This document shows, piece after piece, positions 1-11,300 of a DNA stretch of 64,000 bases. Source of the stretch: Lunularia cruciata (taxonomy: Eukaryota > Streptophyta > Marchantiopsida > Lunulariales > Lunulariaceae); contig OX419760.1 of the NCBI GenBank assembly GCA_948567375.1, forward strand, positions 2,542,001 through 2,606,000, read 5' to 3'. Made by a program: the position numbers and the translations under genes. Under the pieces are notes generated by a model, which worked only from the letters and a program-made list of their open reading frames with translations, was not told the DNA's origin and did no database searches. The stretch's first letter is position 1. The number at the start of each line of letters is the position of its first letter.

Positions 1-670
1 CTTGCCAAAACTTCCCGGTAAATCAAGGATCACGGTCGGAGATGAGTACACGTGGCATCCCATGATGCTTGAAGACATTGTCGAAGTAGATTTGCGCTAA
101 GGTTGGAGCATCCACGGTATCACAGGTTGGTGCCAAGTGGATTTGTTTACTAAGCTTATCCACAAACACCACAATTGCGGTGTGTCCTTGTTTTGTCTTT
201 GGCAAGGATGTGATGAGATCCAAGCTCACATGCTCCCAACGAGCGGATGGAATGGCGAGTGGTTGAAGGAGTCCACTCGGCTTCTAGTTGCTGGCCTTGT
301 TCCGTTGGCAACTCTCACATGATCGGACAAAGTCTCGAACATCTCGTGTCATGTTGGGCCACCACCATTGGCGTTGGAGGGTGCCCAAGGTCTTGTCCAC
401 TCCCATGTAACCAGCTATTGGTAAATCATGGGCTTCTTGAAGGCGCACAAGTCGAAGATCACCTTTGGTTGGAACATAGATCTGGTCTGCATGGAATAAA
501 AGGCCTTCCTTGAAGGAGAAGGTGTTGTACTCCTTGTCGCGTGCTGTTAGACGACTGTGTACCATTTGGAAGAAGGGATCTTGCTGTAGGGCTAACCAAA
601 ACTCGTTATGAACCTTGGGATCAATTGACACCGTCGTAATTGCTGTCGCCATGAGAGGAAGAGACTTCAA
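1..670 (-). pseudogene. A1 integrase, N-terminal zinc domain and start of catalytic core
   Basis: Continues in the frame of the pol gene after a TGA at 677-679. The first part (284-670) is the integrase zinc-binding domain. The second histidine of the HHCC finger appears as tyrosine (AGYMG), while the cysteine pair CESC is intact. After a TAG at 284-286 the core follows at 23-229, with the first catalytic Asp in SLDLITSLP and the second in LISDRDP; the Glu lies beyond the window. It would insert the element's cDNA into host chromatin. Integrase function is known from the family; the defects are read directly. Confidence 0.9.
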
Positions 671-679
671 ATCAGGTCG

Positions 680-2728
680 TCATGATAGAGCATCAGGGAT
701 GACATGGAACCGACCTGGTTTGTACTCAAGTTTGATGTCGAACAATTGGAGTTGCTCTTCCCATCGATGATGTCGACTCTTCATGTGCTCTAGGTGTAAG
801 GTCTGCAACAATGGCTTGTGATCAGTTTGCATGATCACTTGTTTCCCCAAGAGATAATGCCTCCATACCTTGGTGGCATATACCATTGCAAGTTGTTCCC
901 GATCTCGAGCAGAGTAAATTCTTTCAGCTGTATTTAGTCGGCGAGACACAAAGGCAATAGGATGTAGTCCATCTGGAAATTCTTGTTGCAACACATCTCC
1001 AATTGCAAAGTTAGAAGCATCAAAATCAACCACACAAGGTAGTTGAGGATCATATGGTTGAAGAATGGGTCTTGAAGACACCATATGCTTTAACTTCTGG
1101 AATGCTTCTTCATGCTTAGTGGTCCATTGGAAGCTCGAGTTCTTTCCCAAGAGGTCAGTCAATGGTGCAGCCACGTGAGCATAATAGTGGATGAACCGTC
1201 GGTAAAAACTGGCCAATCCGTTGAACGCTCGTACTTCGGTAGCATCCTTCGGGGTAGGCCAATCAGTAATGGTCTTGATCTTCTCTTCTTCCATCTTGAT
1301 CCCCTCTGATGAGATCTTATGACCCAAGAAGGTAACCTCCTTCTGCCAAAAAGCACACTTTGACTTCTTGCAGTAAAATTTCCACTGTCGTAGTCGTCTT
1401 AGGACTTCTTGCACATGATTCATGTGTTTTGCCTCTGTCTTACTATAGATTAAGATATCATCTAAGAACACTACCACAGACTGATCCAATAGCCCCTCCA
1501 ACACCCGATGCATCTGATCCATGAAGACTGCTGGAGCATTAGTGAGTCCGAAAGGTAGAACTCTCCACTCAAAATGTCCATACCTTGTACAAAAGGCAGT
1601 CTTTTTCACGTCCTCTCCTTCAATAGGAATTTCCCAATAGCCGCTACAAAGATCTAGCTTGGAAAAGTATCGTGCTCCACTTAATTGATCAAGCAAGTCA
1701 TCGATCCAAGGCAAGGGATATGCATTCTTCACGGTTTGCTTATTGAGCCCACGGTAATCAATACAAAAACGAAGTCCTCCATCCTTCTTTGGAACAAATA
1801 GTACCGGTGCTCCCCAAGGGGAGGTACTATGTCGTATGAAATCCTTCTCCAACAACTCTGTAAGTGTTGTTCGCAACTCCTCTAACTCCTTTGGTGAGAG
1901 CCGATAGATTGGTCTACTCACTGGAGTACTCCCTGGCAATAACTCGATCTTGAAGGGCATACCTCGATCAGAGGGTAATCCCTTTGGCAGATCATCCGGA
2001 AACACATCTGCAAACTCTTGAACTATCCGATCAACCGTCGCTTGATGCGGCACTTGGCCCTCCTCAGATTGTTCTTGTGCAATTGGCTTGATCCACACCG
2101 CAAATACAGACTTATCTTCCTCCAAAGCTTGCTCTATGGCTGCTTCATTAACAAACTTCCCTTCTAGGGACTCATCTCTCTTCCGAGCTTGCTCCATGGT
2201 TGCCTTCCTGGCAAACTTCCCATCTTGGGACTCATCTCCCTTCCAGATTCGCTCTATGGCTACCTTCTCTACAAACTTCCCATCTTGGGACTGACTATTC
2301 TTAGGTGTCTTACTCAGAGGTGCCAGACAACCTAATCGGAAATTCCTACCTTGGTGTTGTACTTGAATTTGGTGTCGGGTCCAATCAAATTGAACCTTAT
2401 GACATTCAAGCCAAGGTAGACCCAGAATGATATCATAGTGTAGAGGTGCCACTACAAACCTCATACACTCCAAATACTCCTTCCCAATCTTGAAGGTAAC
2501 AGGATGCAAGGTGCGGAATGCAGAACCCTTTCTACCATCCGCCATCATCAAACTACTTCCAATCATTGGCTTGATAGGAATACCCAATTCCTTTGCTACT
2601 TGCATAGACATGCAATTCTCTGAACTTCCAGAATCAACCAAAATTCTACAACCCCGATTAGATATCATACCTTGCAAGTGAAGCAAACTTGCATAGGTCG
2701 AGCCTTCAATCCCATTGGAACTAATCAA
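680..2728 (-). pseudogene. A1 pol: aspartic protease, reverse transcriptase, RNase H
   Basis: A 682-codon open frame, the longest in the window. Protease comes first, with the DSGS active site near residue 31. Reverse transcriptase occupies about residues 230-450, with the LPFG motif and the active-site FLDDILIYS. RNase H follows near 540-680 with DFDAS, REQLAMV, TDHKPL and IPDALS, which supply the D-E-D-D residues. The ATG used here is only the first in-frame Met; the frame is open back to about 2772 and overlaps gag in the -1 frame, so the protein was probably made by frameshifting. The frame ends at a TGA after IPDALS, where related elements read straight into integrase. RT and RNase H look intact, so only a few changes separate this copy from a coding one. 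Confidence 0.95.
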
Positions 2729-2754
2729 GCTCCCAGTAGGCGGCTCAAAATCTC

Positions 2755-3654
2755 CTACTGGGATTCCTCGTTTCCCTGATCATTTTGCTCCACAACCTCC
2801 ACTTGGGCAACTTGTCGAGGTCGTCCATTCTTGAGTGGACATTCAACAATGCGATGCCCCAACTGGCGACAATAAAAACAACCTCCATTTTGTCGTAATC
2901 TTTCTCTATTTGCTGTGCCAAGTGGTCTTCGTTGGATAGCATCAATCTCCATTGGTACCGGTTCTTCCACTCGTGGTACTGGTGAGTTTTGTGTAGGTCG
3001 AGGTCGAGACCAAGTTGTCACAACTAAGGAATCAAAATGCTCAACCAATTGCATGGCTTGTTCTACATTCTGTGGCTCTTGCATGGTCACCTCAAATCTG
3101 GTTCGTGACTTCAATCCTCACACAAATCGATCCAAAACTTCACCTTCTTGGATATCTGGAATTTGCATGATGATATTCTGAAATTGTGTGATGTAGCTTC
3201 TCACTGAGCCAATCTGCCTCAACTCCGCCAATTTATCTTGTGCAGCTCGGGTGGCATTTATAGTCTGAAATAGACCAAGTATTGCATCCTTGAATTCTAC
3301 CCATGTAAAAATTGGTGTAACAATTTGTTGTTCAACTCTTTCTACTCGGAATCGCCACCAAAGTTTTGCCACTCCATCCAATTGGCTAGAAGCCAAGAGA
3401 ATTTGTTTCCGCTCGTCTTGAAGATTGGTGGCTTCAAAGTAACGTTCACAGTCAAACACAAAATTCTCCACTGTGCCTGGAAGATTCTTGCCTTCAAACA
3501 CCTTGGGTTTCGGAAATCGAATGTGATCTTCTCCATCTCGAACTGGCGCTCTGTCTATCTGTTCTTGTCGTTGCTGGTCTCGTTCATCCAACAATCGAGT
3601 AAGATGCTCGATTTGTTGTTGCATTGCAAGGATAACATCCGGTATTGCCGCCAT
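2755..3654 (-). pseudogene. A1 gag (capsid and zinc knuckle)
   Basis: Starts at ATG 3652-3654 (MAAIPDV) and ends at TAG 2755-2757. The first 178 codons form the capsid region, with a predicted coiled coil near the N-terminus and the retrotransposon-gag signature around KLWWRF. One TGA at 3115-3117 interrupts the frame; the following sequence continues in the same frame. Near the end is a canonical CX2CX4HX4C zinc knuckle, CFYCRQLGHRIVEC, which binds element RNA. Gag assembles the cytoplasmic particle in which reverse transcription occurs. The gag end overlaps pol by about 20 nt. Confidence 0.9.
2770..2776 (-). promoter_or_regulatory. Candidate -1 ribosomal frameshift site GGGAAAC
   Basis: On the minus strand the gag frame reads CAG GGA AAC GAG, which contains the heptamer G GGA AAC of the X XXY YYZ type. 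It lies inside the overlap between the last gag codons (stop 2755-2757) and the -1 pol frame, which opens after a TGA about 5 nt upstream. Position, frame and sequence all fit programmed -1 frameshifting. The A2 copy has AGAAAAC at the equivalent site (near 36231). No downstream pseudoknot was modelled. Confidence 0.5.
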
Positions 3655-3994
3655 CGCTACTACTCTATTCCACTACCCGCAATTTATCTAGTTGATTAAC
3701 ACGTAGATACAACACATCCACCGTTCTCCATAAGTTACAACTGGAAGTATCAAGGGTTCCTTTGACACGGTGATCTTATGTAGAAAATCATGCCCAAAGC
3801 GTGAGGTGATGAATTGTGTGAAACGATGCTTTGGTAATATCTGGACATGAAAGTCCCAATGGTTTGGCGGAAGTGGATTTGGTGGTCCAATGTAAAAGAC
3901 CGAAACCGAGGAGAGAAATAGGAGAATGGAAGCTCACATTGGGACACTTGAATGAGGGAAAACTCTGAATGCCTAGCATGAGCTTTGGCCTTGG

Positions 3995-4002
3995 TATTTA
4001 TA
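3995..4002 (-). promoter_or_regulatory. TATA box of the A1 LTR promoter
   Basis: TATAAATA on the minus strand, about 20 nt downstream of the nearest heat-shock-like repeat and about 105 bp before the LTR end. The same box is present in the LTRs of A2, A3 and A4. It marks the U3/R promoter that would drive the genomic RNA. Confidence 0.65.
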
Positions 4003-4021
4003 GGTAGCATACAAGACCCTT

Positions 4022-4245
4022 GAAGCTTCTCAAGAAGTTTTCTTGAGCCGCTTTCTTGGAGTGCAAGCCAAGTTAACTAGGAAGCTTCTCAAGAAGCTTC
4101 CTTCTAGAAGCCGCCTACTTGGCATGCAAACTAAGCTAGTTAGAAGCTTCTAGAAGCTTCCTTCTAGAAGCTACCTGCTTAGAGCGCAAGTTAACTAGTT
4201 GGGAAGCTTCCTAAGAAGCTTCTTAGATGCTTCTAGAATATTCTA
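4022..4245 (-). promoter_or_regulatory. Heat-shock-element cluster in family A U3
   Basis: Alternating GAA and TTC triplets spaced by two bases form perfect HSEs: GAAgcTTCtaGAAgcTTC at 4143-4160 (four units) and TTCtaGAAtaTTC at 4231-4243 (three units), with further two- and three-unit clusters at 4022-4045 and 4081-4111. The array lies just upstream of the LTR TATA box in transcription direction. Heat-shock factors bind such arrays; this makes LTR heat induction likely by analogy with the Arabidopsis ONSEN element, but that is inference. Confidence 0.7.
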
Positions 4246-4990
4246 GGCTATTTTGTCTTATTCTCTACTTCGTAAGCCCGACTAACTTTGTCACTAAACT
4301 CCATATTGTTACATTTATATATAGTGAGCTAGAGTTTTAAATATTTATATAGAAGTATATATAATACAAGATATTATATTAATATTATCCTATTATTCAT
4401 ACTAAGTTGTATTTATCTAGTATATCAAATATTCAAATGTAAATGCAATACTTATAATACTCATTAATCATCATTCATATTTTCAATTTAAAAATTCATA
4501 ATAGATTGAAAATATAACAATATCTTTTACATCCCATCAAAACTTGATCTTATCCAATAAGACTCATGTTTTGAACTAGATTGCAATGAAGGTGATTGGC
4601 AGTGCACTTTGTACTTAGTCATTTTATTAATATAAACTAACTATCTTCTTAGACAAACACATAATAATCATTTAAAATATTTGATTTATTCATCAATACA
4701 CACCCAAACTAAAAATTTGAACTAATTTACAATTAAATTTTGTAAATGTTATTAGTTAGGAATAGGTCTAATCAAAAAATAATATATATCAGAATATTAT
4801 ATGATTGATTGCATGCATGAAATTTTTGTTAAATCATACTTACTCTATATACTTGTTCACACAAATTTTGATAACTAGAGTTTATGGCTATTAAATGTGT
4901 ATGTGTCCAAGAAGACTAGAATATATATTTAGAATAGCTTCTAAACAAAGACAAGATTTGAAAACAAAAAATAAATAGATATAGCGTTTA

Positions 4991-5356
4991 GGATAAGCGA
5001 ATCAGTATTTGTACTTCACCTTCCAGATTACATCAAGAAGGCTTAGATTTATCAAAAGTTGAGGGGTGCACTTATTCAGTAGTAGCTCATTACTACATAG
5101 TCCATTGTAGTCGCCACTTAGACCTATGCCACACAACTTGTGCATGAGGTGTTACCCATCTTCATTCTCGTGTAATTTATCAGCATTTGCCACTACATTG
5201 CCTTACAGACTGTAAACTACAATGTATATGCATCAGACAACAAATTGTATAAATCAAATGATGATGCACTTATACCATGTTGAGAACAAGTTTGTAAATT
5301 GTGACTAGTTTAGGTGTAGTATGGAAGGTGAGGTACAAATACCAATTCCCTTAGAA
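4991..5356. mobile_element. MITE-like element with about 41-bp terminal inverted repeats
   Basis: The left arm 4991-5031 and right arm 5316-5356 are inverted copies with 32 of 41 positions matching; the best block includes GTATTTGTAC and CACCTTCCA. The interior is about 284 bp and non-coding. Size and structure fit a small non-autonomous DNA transposon. The exact ends and target duplication are not clear, so the superfamily is unassigned. Confidence 0.5.
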
Positions 5357-7007
5357 TAATCTAGTATATCCATTACCTTGTTGTTTAAATTTTTGTTATG
5401 TGTTCCAAACGTAAAGGATGAGTACATTATTTCAACTTTAAATATTTTTTTTTGGTCTTAATTTTCTTAATATTTTAGAATATTATTTTATTGTTATATT
5501 TTTAACATATAATAATATATATCTCACTTCTTAATAATCCTTGAAAATACAACAAAAAAGTAGTACTATGTGGATAGAGCTCCATTTAGATAATAAAAGT
5601 TACTAAGATTTTCACATATTAACTATTATACTCTTCAATATTTTAAAATTAGTTATCTAGTTTTATAATAATTTTCACTCAATTATTAATTAATTTAATC
5701 ATCCATTCAAATACATTCTCCAAAACTGTCAAGTAATAAGAGATTTATTATTGAAGAACTCACTTGACAATATGTAATAAGATAATAGTGGATAGATGCC
5801 TTTAAGAACCTCAACTATGATATGAATTTTCATAAGAATTTTTGTAATGTTTCTTAATCTTTTGTTTAAAACCTTATAGCTTTTAAAGTGAAATATATTT
5901 GCATACCATGGTCAAAGTACTAAATTTATCAAAATATGTTAGTTTTTATTGATTAATATACTCTATTGATTACAAAATTTTCTAACTTGAATCTTGTAAA
6001 TTTTATTTAAATTAGATAATTATCTTTCTTACCAATAACACTCAATTGCATTCTATATGCTTGTGCTGGTATATATTTTAATTATTCAATATATCATATA
6101 TGTACTGGTTTACATGCAAATAATAATCATATATAATTTTACAAAGATTAGAGAAAAATAAAAAACTTTTATAGAGAGAATAATAGAACTTGTATACTTA
6201 TTGTTAGATTGAGTACCTTGCCTCTTAAAAATCTATAAGACAGTATTACAAAGCATTGTAGCTACAATAAATAATATTCATTGTTTTTAGCAAAAAGTTG
6301 ACTTTATAAATTGTTCAATGGATTTGACGCTAGAGACTTACGTATGGATAAAGAATAAAGAATAACATACAATAAAAAAGACAAGGAATGCCAAGGTAAA
6401 GAATATAAAAATGACACAATAATTCTAGAATTTTATTTACTCACTTGAATTATCATTTTGAAGAATCCATGTCTCTTTAAAAAGTAAAACTTCTTAATTT
6501 AACAATAACATGAAGAGAAAGTGATATCTTGTAAGCTTTAGAGCCAAGGTACTTAAGTGTAATAGAGTATTTCTCTTTAGGTATTTTGCCTTACCTTCAT
6601 CTTTTAGAGATTTGTATTACATCTATAAATAGCTTATATATTCTTGTAGTGCCAATAATATCAAAAGAGTTTGTCGTATGCTTTGTAGATGCTTTGCATG
6701 CAGAGTGTATCCTTCATGTAGATGACCTTCCTCTACTAAGAGATACACAAATAGCTTTTGGTATACTCCTCTCTAATATTGCTTGTTGGCCAACCTACCT
6801 ATCTATTTTGCATTGTTCCTCCTTCCATCACCTTCTTATCAAGTTTGAGAATCTTTGATATAAGGATTATGAGGACTTTTGGTGATTTCAATGGACCATA
6901 GACTTTTGAGGTATGATAAAGGATTTGCTACATATGCAAATATCTCTATCTATTTTTCTTGGAGTAGGTTAGCTATCTATAAAAGAAATGGTACTTGTAG
7001 TTTTTTC

Positions 7008-7038
7008 GGGTGGTTAGACACTCTGTGTCTAACCACCC
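7008..7038. repeat. Perfect 14-bp hairpin
   Basis: GGGTGGTTAGACAC, loop TCT, then its exact reverse complement. It is isolated in AT-rich DNA with no nearby gene, so a terminator role is not supported. It resembles the other perfect fold-back structures in this window. Confidence 0.6.
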
Positions 7039-7401
7039 AAAGAATATTATGGCAGATAAGAAATTATTTTTAGACAAAAGATGATCTTCTATCTATTTAA
7101 CTCTTGGCTTTGCAATTGGACCAAAGGTTTGCAATTTTCCTTGATGAATTGATAGTTTCAACAAGTTTTATACTTTCTTCTAGTTGACACATCCATTCCT
7201 TATGCTATTAGTGCATATCTTTGCTCTTATTCAAGCAAGAGTGTAGGCTCTTGGATACTAGCTTTACCTGAATTAGTAAATCATAACTTGCACCAACTAC
7301 CTTTTTCACAACAATGAGACTCCACCTAAGTTTGATCAACCTATCCATTTATATCTTTTTTTCCCACTTATGAGTGTAGTACTACCTTAGATACAATACG
7401 A

Positions 7402-7480
7402 GTCATATGATTTGTGCCCTTATGGAGGAAAAAAGATAGTAGCAATCTTTTGTCTTCCATAAGGGAAAAAATCATATGAC
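7402..7480. repeat. 36-bp imperfect inverted repeat with 7-nt loop
   Basis: Arms 7402-7437 and 7445-7480 pair with only a few mismatches around the loop AGTAGCA, giving a long stable hairpin. It could be a fold-back mutation product, a MITE remnant or a small-RNA precursor; sequence alone does not decide. It lies 152 bp before a solo LTR. Confidence 0.55.
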
Positions 7481-7632
7481 CAAGAGCTAGAGCAAGAGAG
7501 TATATATTTTTATTTGGAGAGAGCTTTGATAATATGCATAATAGATAATATGAGTTAGGATATGAATTAAAGTAAACTTGTATATAATCCAAGACAATCA
7601 AGTGATAATAATGGATGTTATAGTTATGAATC

Positions 7633-8373
7633 TGTAATACTCCAAGGACAAGAGAAGAGAGAGAAACAAAAATTACACACTCAACATTCGGTGCCCCAAA
7701 GGAGCACTTTCTCTTTATTATATAGACAAAGAGGATCTCCTCCAAGGAAGCTCCACCATAGGATTAGGCACACAGATAGGTGACATGTCAGCAAGCTCCA
7801 CCCTTGGATTACTTACTTGGATGGGTGACGTGTTGGTCTAGGTCCTATCTGCTTGGTCAAACAAGCTTTGACCGGAGGGAATCTTTTAGGGAATCTTCCT
7901 GTAGGAGTCTCAAAATCACGTGAGTAAGGTTCCATTGGAAAGCTCTTGATGAGACAAACCAGGGGGAGGGTACTCCAGCCTTTCATAGATTGGGGGGACG
8001 GTAAATCTGCACATTTTTGAGGCCTAATTCATCCATTTAGGCCTCCTAAATTGCCTTCAAAAATTTCAGACATATTTCGGTTCCTACTCTATTTGTAGAA
8101 GTCCCCTTTTGGTGATATCTCTTTCTGATCTGTTTAGTTCATCATGTGTAACATCCTTCCAGATGTTATCAAACCAATTCTCACCTTTAAATCATAGGTC
8201 TAGCTATTGGTTCTAAGATTCTCAAGTCTATTTCGGTTTCTGCTCTATTAGTAGAAGTACTCTTTTGGTGAGACTTCTATCTGATCTATTTTGACCATCA
8301 TGTATAACATCATTCTAGATGTTACCAAACCAAATTTCACATCTAGATCATATGGCTAGCTCTTGGTCTTGTA
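7633..8373 (+). mobile_element. Solo LTR, family C, with 5-bp target duplication
   Basis: Begins TGTAATACTCC and ends near TTGGTCTTGTA (related copies end TTGGTATTACA). It is flanked on both sides by GAATC (7628-7632 and 8374-8378), a perfect target-site duplication. Length 741 bp. It is inverted relative to the copy at 17123-17875 and shares its internal tandem duplication of about 150 bp (roughly 8075-8225 and 8226-8373). No internal coding region is attached, so it arose by LTR-LTR recombination. The parent element is not in the window. Confidence 0.9.
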
Positions 8374-11300
8374 GAATCCTACAATTGATGTAGTTTTGGA
8401 AGGGATAATTATCCATCTTCTTAGATGGGCAACAAAGGGAGTTATAATGACCAAGATCTCAAAGCATAGGGATATGCAGCAAGATCTCTTCTTTGTTCCT
8501 CTCAAATTTGATATGTTTAACAAGGATTGCATAAAGGTTACCTTATTAATGACAAGCTGTATTATTTCCATTTTATGACTTTGTAGTATACTTAAAATTA
8601 TGTGTATCTATCAAAAGAATTAATTGGTATGAACCATAGGATATTTATCACACTAGATGAAGTTTTTTAACATGTTCCAATGAAATCTAGACTATTTGAC
8701 TTACATAACTATGATTCCCTAGATACTATATTGTAGATTTTTCCAACATTATCAAGGTTTAGCTCCATTTTACCCAGTAGGTTTTATTCAAGTATGGCTT
8801 GATTAGGTCTTCCTATTATTCTATTTGTCACTTTCCACTTATGTGGATTTTATGTTGGTTTGTGTTTGGAATAGATTGAATGCAAGCTTGATCTTAGTCT
8901 TCTTTCTTTTGACTCCACATCAAAATTGATTAGTGAAACATGTCTAAAGTGGAAGAGAAGGGAATTGAAACTATGAGAGGAAAGTGATGACCAAAATCAA
9001 AGATCTTAACCCTTGTATGAAGGGGTCTTTTTGTCATCTTAGCAATGAACTTTAATGACCAGACTTCTTGACCCACATTTCAATTGTTACCATATGAGAG
9101 TAACAAAATATCATTAGTATAGTAGTCAACACTTGCATTTCTCTAGACCAATTTACCCTATTTCTAAATGATTGTTTCCACATACTTTGCATCTACTACC
9201 CAATACTTCTTGATTTGTGACTGTCCTTTGGGTTAAGAGGCAAATTACCTTGTTGGATGTAATTGGTTGGGGATCTACTACCCAACACTTCTTCTCCTCT
9301 TCTTTCAATAGTAGGTTCACCTCCCTATAGAAATGTATGGAAAAACCAGTCATAGCATTATGTAACATAATTAGTGTACATAGCAACAGAAGTATAGTAT
9401 AAAGAGTATGTTCATACAACCAATCATTTCCATTGAATTGCTAGATTCATATTATAAAATTATACTATATGGGTACTTCTATGTTATTACCATATCGGTG
9501 TGAACTCCTATGTTATTGTAGTTATTTTGATGCAGATGAATCCTAACACTAATGTAACAGCATGAGAACTAATTGTGGTTCACTTTATAAAAATTCAAGA
9601 GGGTAGTGGATGGATGAAGTGGAGTAATAAGTTCCATGCATCTAGTTACTACTCTTTAGATGATGATCATTCTAAACTGATCATCAATAAATGGCAAGCA
9701 ATAAATGCCACTAAATGTCATTTATTATTGAGACAATGATCATTACCAATGTATGGTCATTCATATGTTCATTACGTATGGAATGCCCATACACAAGAGC
9801 CATGCCAAATAGTGGAAAAATTTGATGTGTATCTTCCAAATCTCTCATGGTTAGTTGTATGTTGTTGTGTCAAAGATGATAAGATCATAAGGATTAAAGA
9901 TATTGAGCTTGGAGAGATCAGTTGGACAAACACAAAATGTTGTATATCTATAGGTCGTGAGTATATATAGTTTAATATACCATGCATATTGTCATTACCA
10001 AGTTGTTTTGATTGTATACCTTTGAGGTGATATCTCTTCCTTCTACATTTTGTTATCATATAGGGATACACATATTCCAATTACAAAGTAGGTTTGGAAG
10101 GAGTGTGAAGAGCAAGATAGATTATACAAGGATTATAAAGTCAATTAAATTTTGTGTCCGAAGGACACAATCCAACTATAAATAGTTATAGGATATATGA
10201 AGTAAAATATGAATATTAGAAAGAAACTTGCTAATTTTTATTATTATTTTATCATTAATTAATCTATAATAGCTTTGATGTTTTCTTCTTCATCTTCATA
10301 ACTTCAATTAAAAGCTTATAATCCAATAAGTTAATCTCTTCTTTCCAAATTTATATCTTGATTTTATACCAATTATTTTAATATAAGAATTTTAATATTT
10401 TATTTATATTATATTATATTTTTGAAAAATCTTGTGATGATGATTTTTCCTTCTAACTACCATTATATCTTTAATTTTTGTTTTGAGTGAAAAAATAAAA
10501 AGTGTGTTATCTTGTATCGAGAATGACAACCTATTGATTGTGATTATATGTCATGAGCAAGAAGAAAAATCTTTTCACAATTATTACCTATGGCAATAGG
10601 ATTAGTTGAAAGCATTATCTTTCAACTAACACTAATACACTATAAAGTAACTACAACCAAATGTATACAAGATTTGATGAGAACCTTAACAATTCAATTC
10701 ATATAGTTGTTCATGATTATAATATGGAAAATATTAGTCAAGGTTTAGATATAAAAATTAGACATCAAATGTAAATATTGATCTCTCAATTTAAATTGAC
10801 TTCTTCTTTCTTAACTCATGAATATTGATGCCAAATTACTTATTTTCTTTTCTATGTAGGAGCAAAGCATTTTATGAGATCAATGAGATGAGATACTTCT
10901 ATATTATTGAGTAACTAGGATATATGCAGATGATTTTATTGCAAAGTACCTCAAATAATTAAAATAGGACAAAACTCCTTTAAGACATTTTATTGTATGA
11001 GTCATTCTAGCATTTGATATGATCATGATGCACAACTAAGTAAACAGATTATTTATGAACACGTGTAATCAGGACACATCAAGGCTATTGCTACAAGGAA
11101 TGTGCACATCGTGAAATAATAGATCCTTTTCAGTGAATTTTTTTTTTAACATTTTACTTTCAAAAATAATAATTTAAGTATAAGAACTATAAACTCTCCT
11201 AAAGATATTGATCTATCACCTACAACAATCATAAAGGACCTATTTTAAAACATAAACACAAGATCTAGGAATATTTAAGGCTAATGATGACTAATTTACT

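Larger units (their letters stand above)
1..4313 (-). mobile_element. Ty3/gypsy retrotransposon A1 (family A), 5' part
   Basis: Minus-strand LTR retrotransposon entering the window from the left. In transcription order it shows the 5' LTR (4313 to 3891), gag, a -1 frame pol with protease, reverse transcriptase, RNase H and the start of integrase, which runs off the window at base 1. The 3' LTR lies outside. Domain order PR-RT-RH-IN defines Ty3/Metaviridae. Coding integrity is high for an old element: gag has one internal stop (3115-3117) and pol has in-frame stops at 677-679, 284-286 and 23-25, each explicable by a single C-to-T change. It is the best-preserved family A copy here. Whether it had a chromodomain cannot be judged because the integrase C-terminus is missing. 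Confidence 0.95.
3891..4313 (-). repeat. 5' LTR of A1 (family A)
   Basis: A 423-bp LTR, on the minus strand TGTAACAATATGG...GGTCTTTTACA, with the usual TG...CA ends. It matches the LTRs at 37383-37799 and 51389-51799, and more distantly those of A4 and A5. It contains a heat-shock-element cluster (U3), a TATA box and a purine-rich R/U5 part. The gag side directly follows: about 35 bp that hold the primer binding site in A2 are missing here. Confidence 0.9.
4314..7632. other. AT-rich gene-free stretch
   Basis: Strongly AT-rich, with stops in every frame and no reading frame resembling a known protein. It contains a MITE-like inverted-repeat unit (4991-5356), a short perfect hairpin (7008-7038) and a longer imperfect hairpin (7402-7480). 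The rest is probably old unrecognisable transposon DNA. Confidence 0.6.

Noticed and set aside
7008..7038. Rho-independent terminator
   Set aside because: No bacterial context, no upstream gene and no U tract after the stem.
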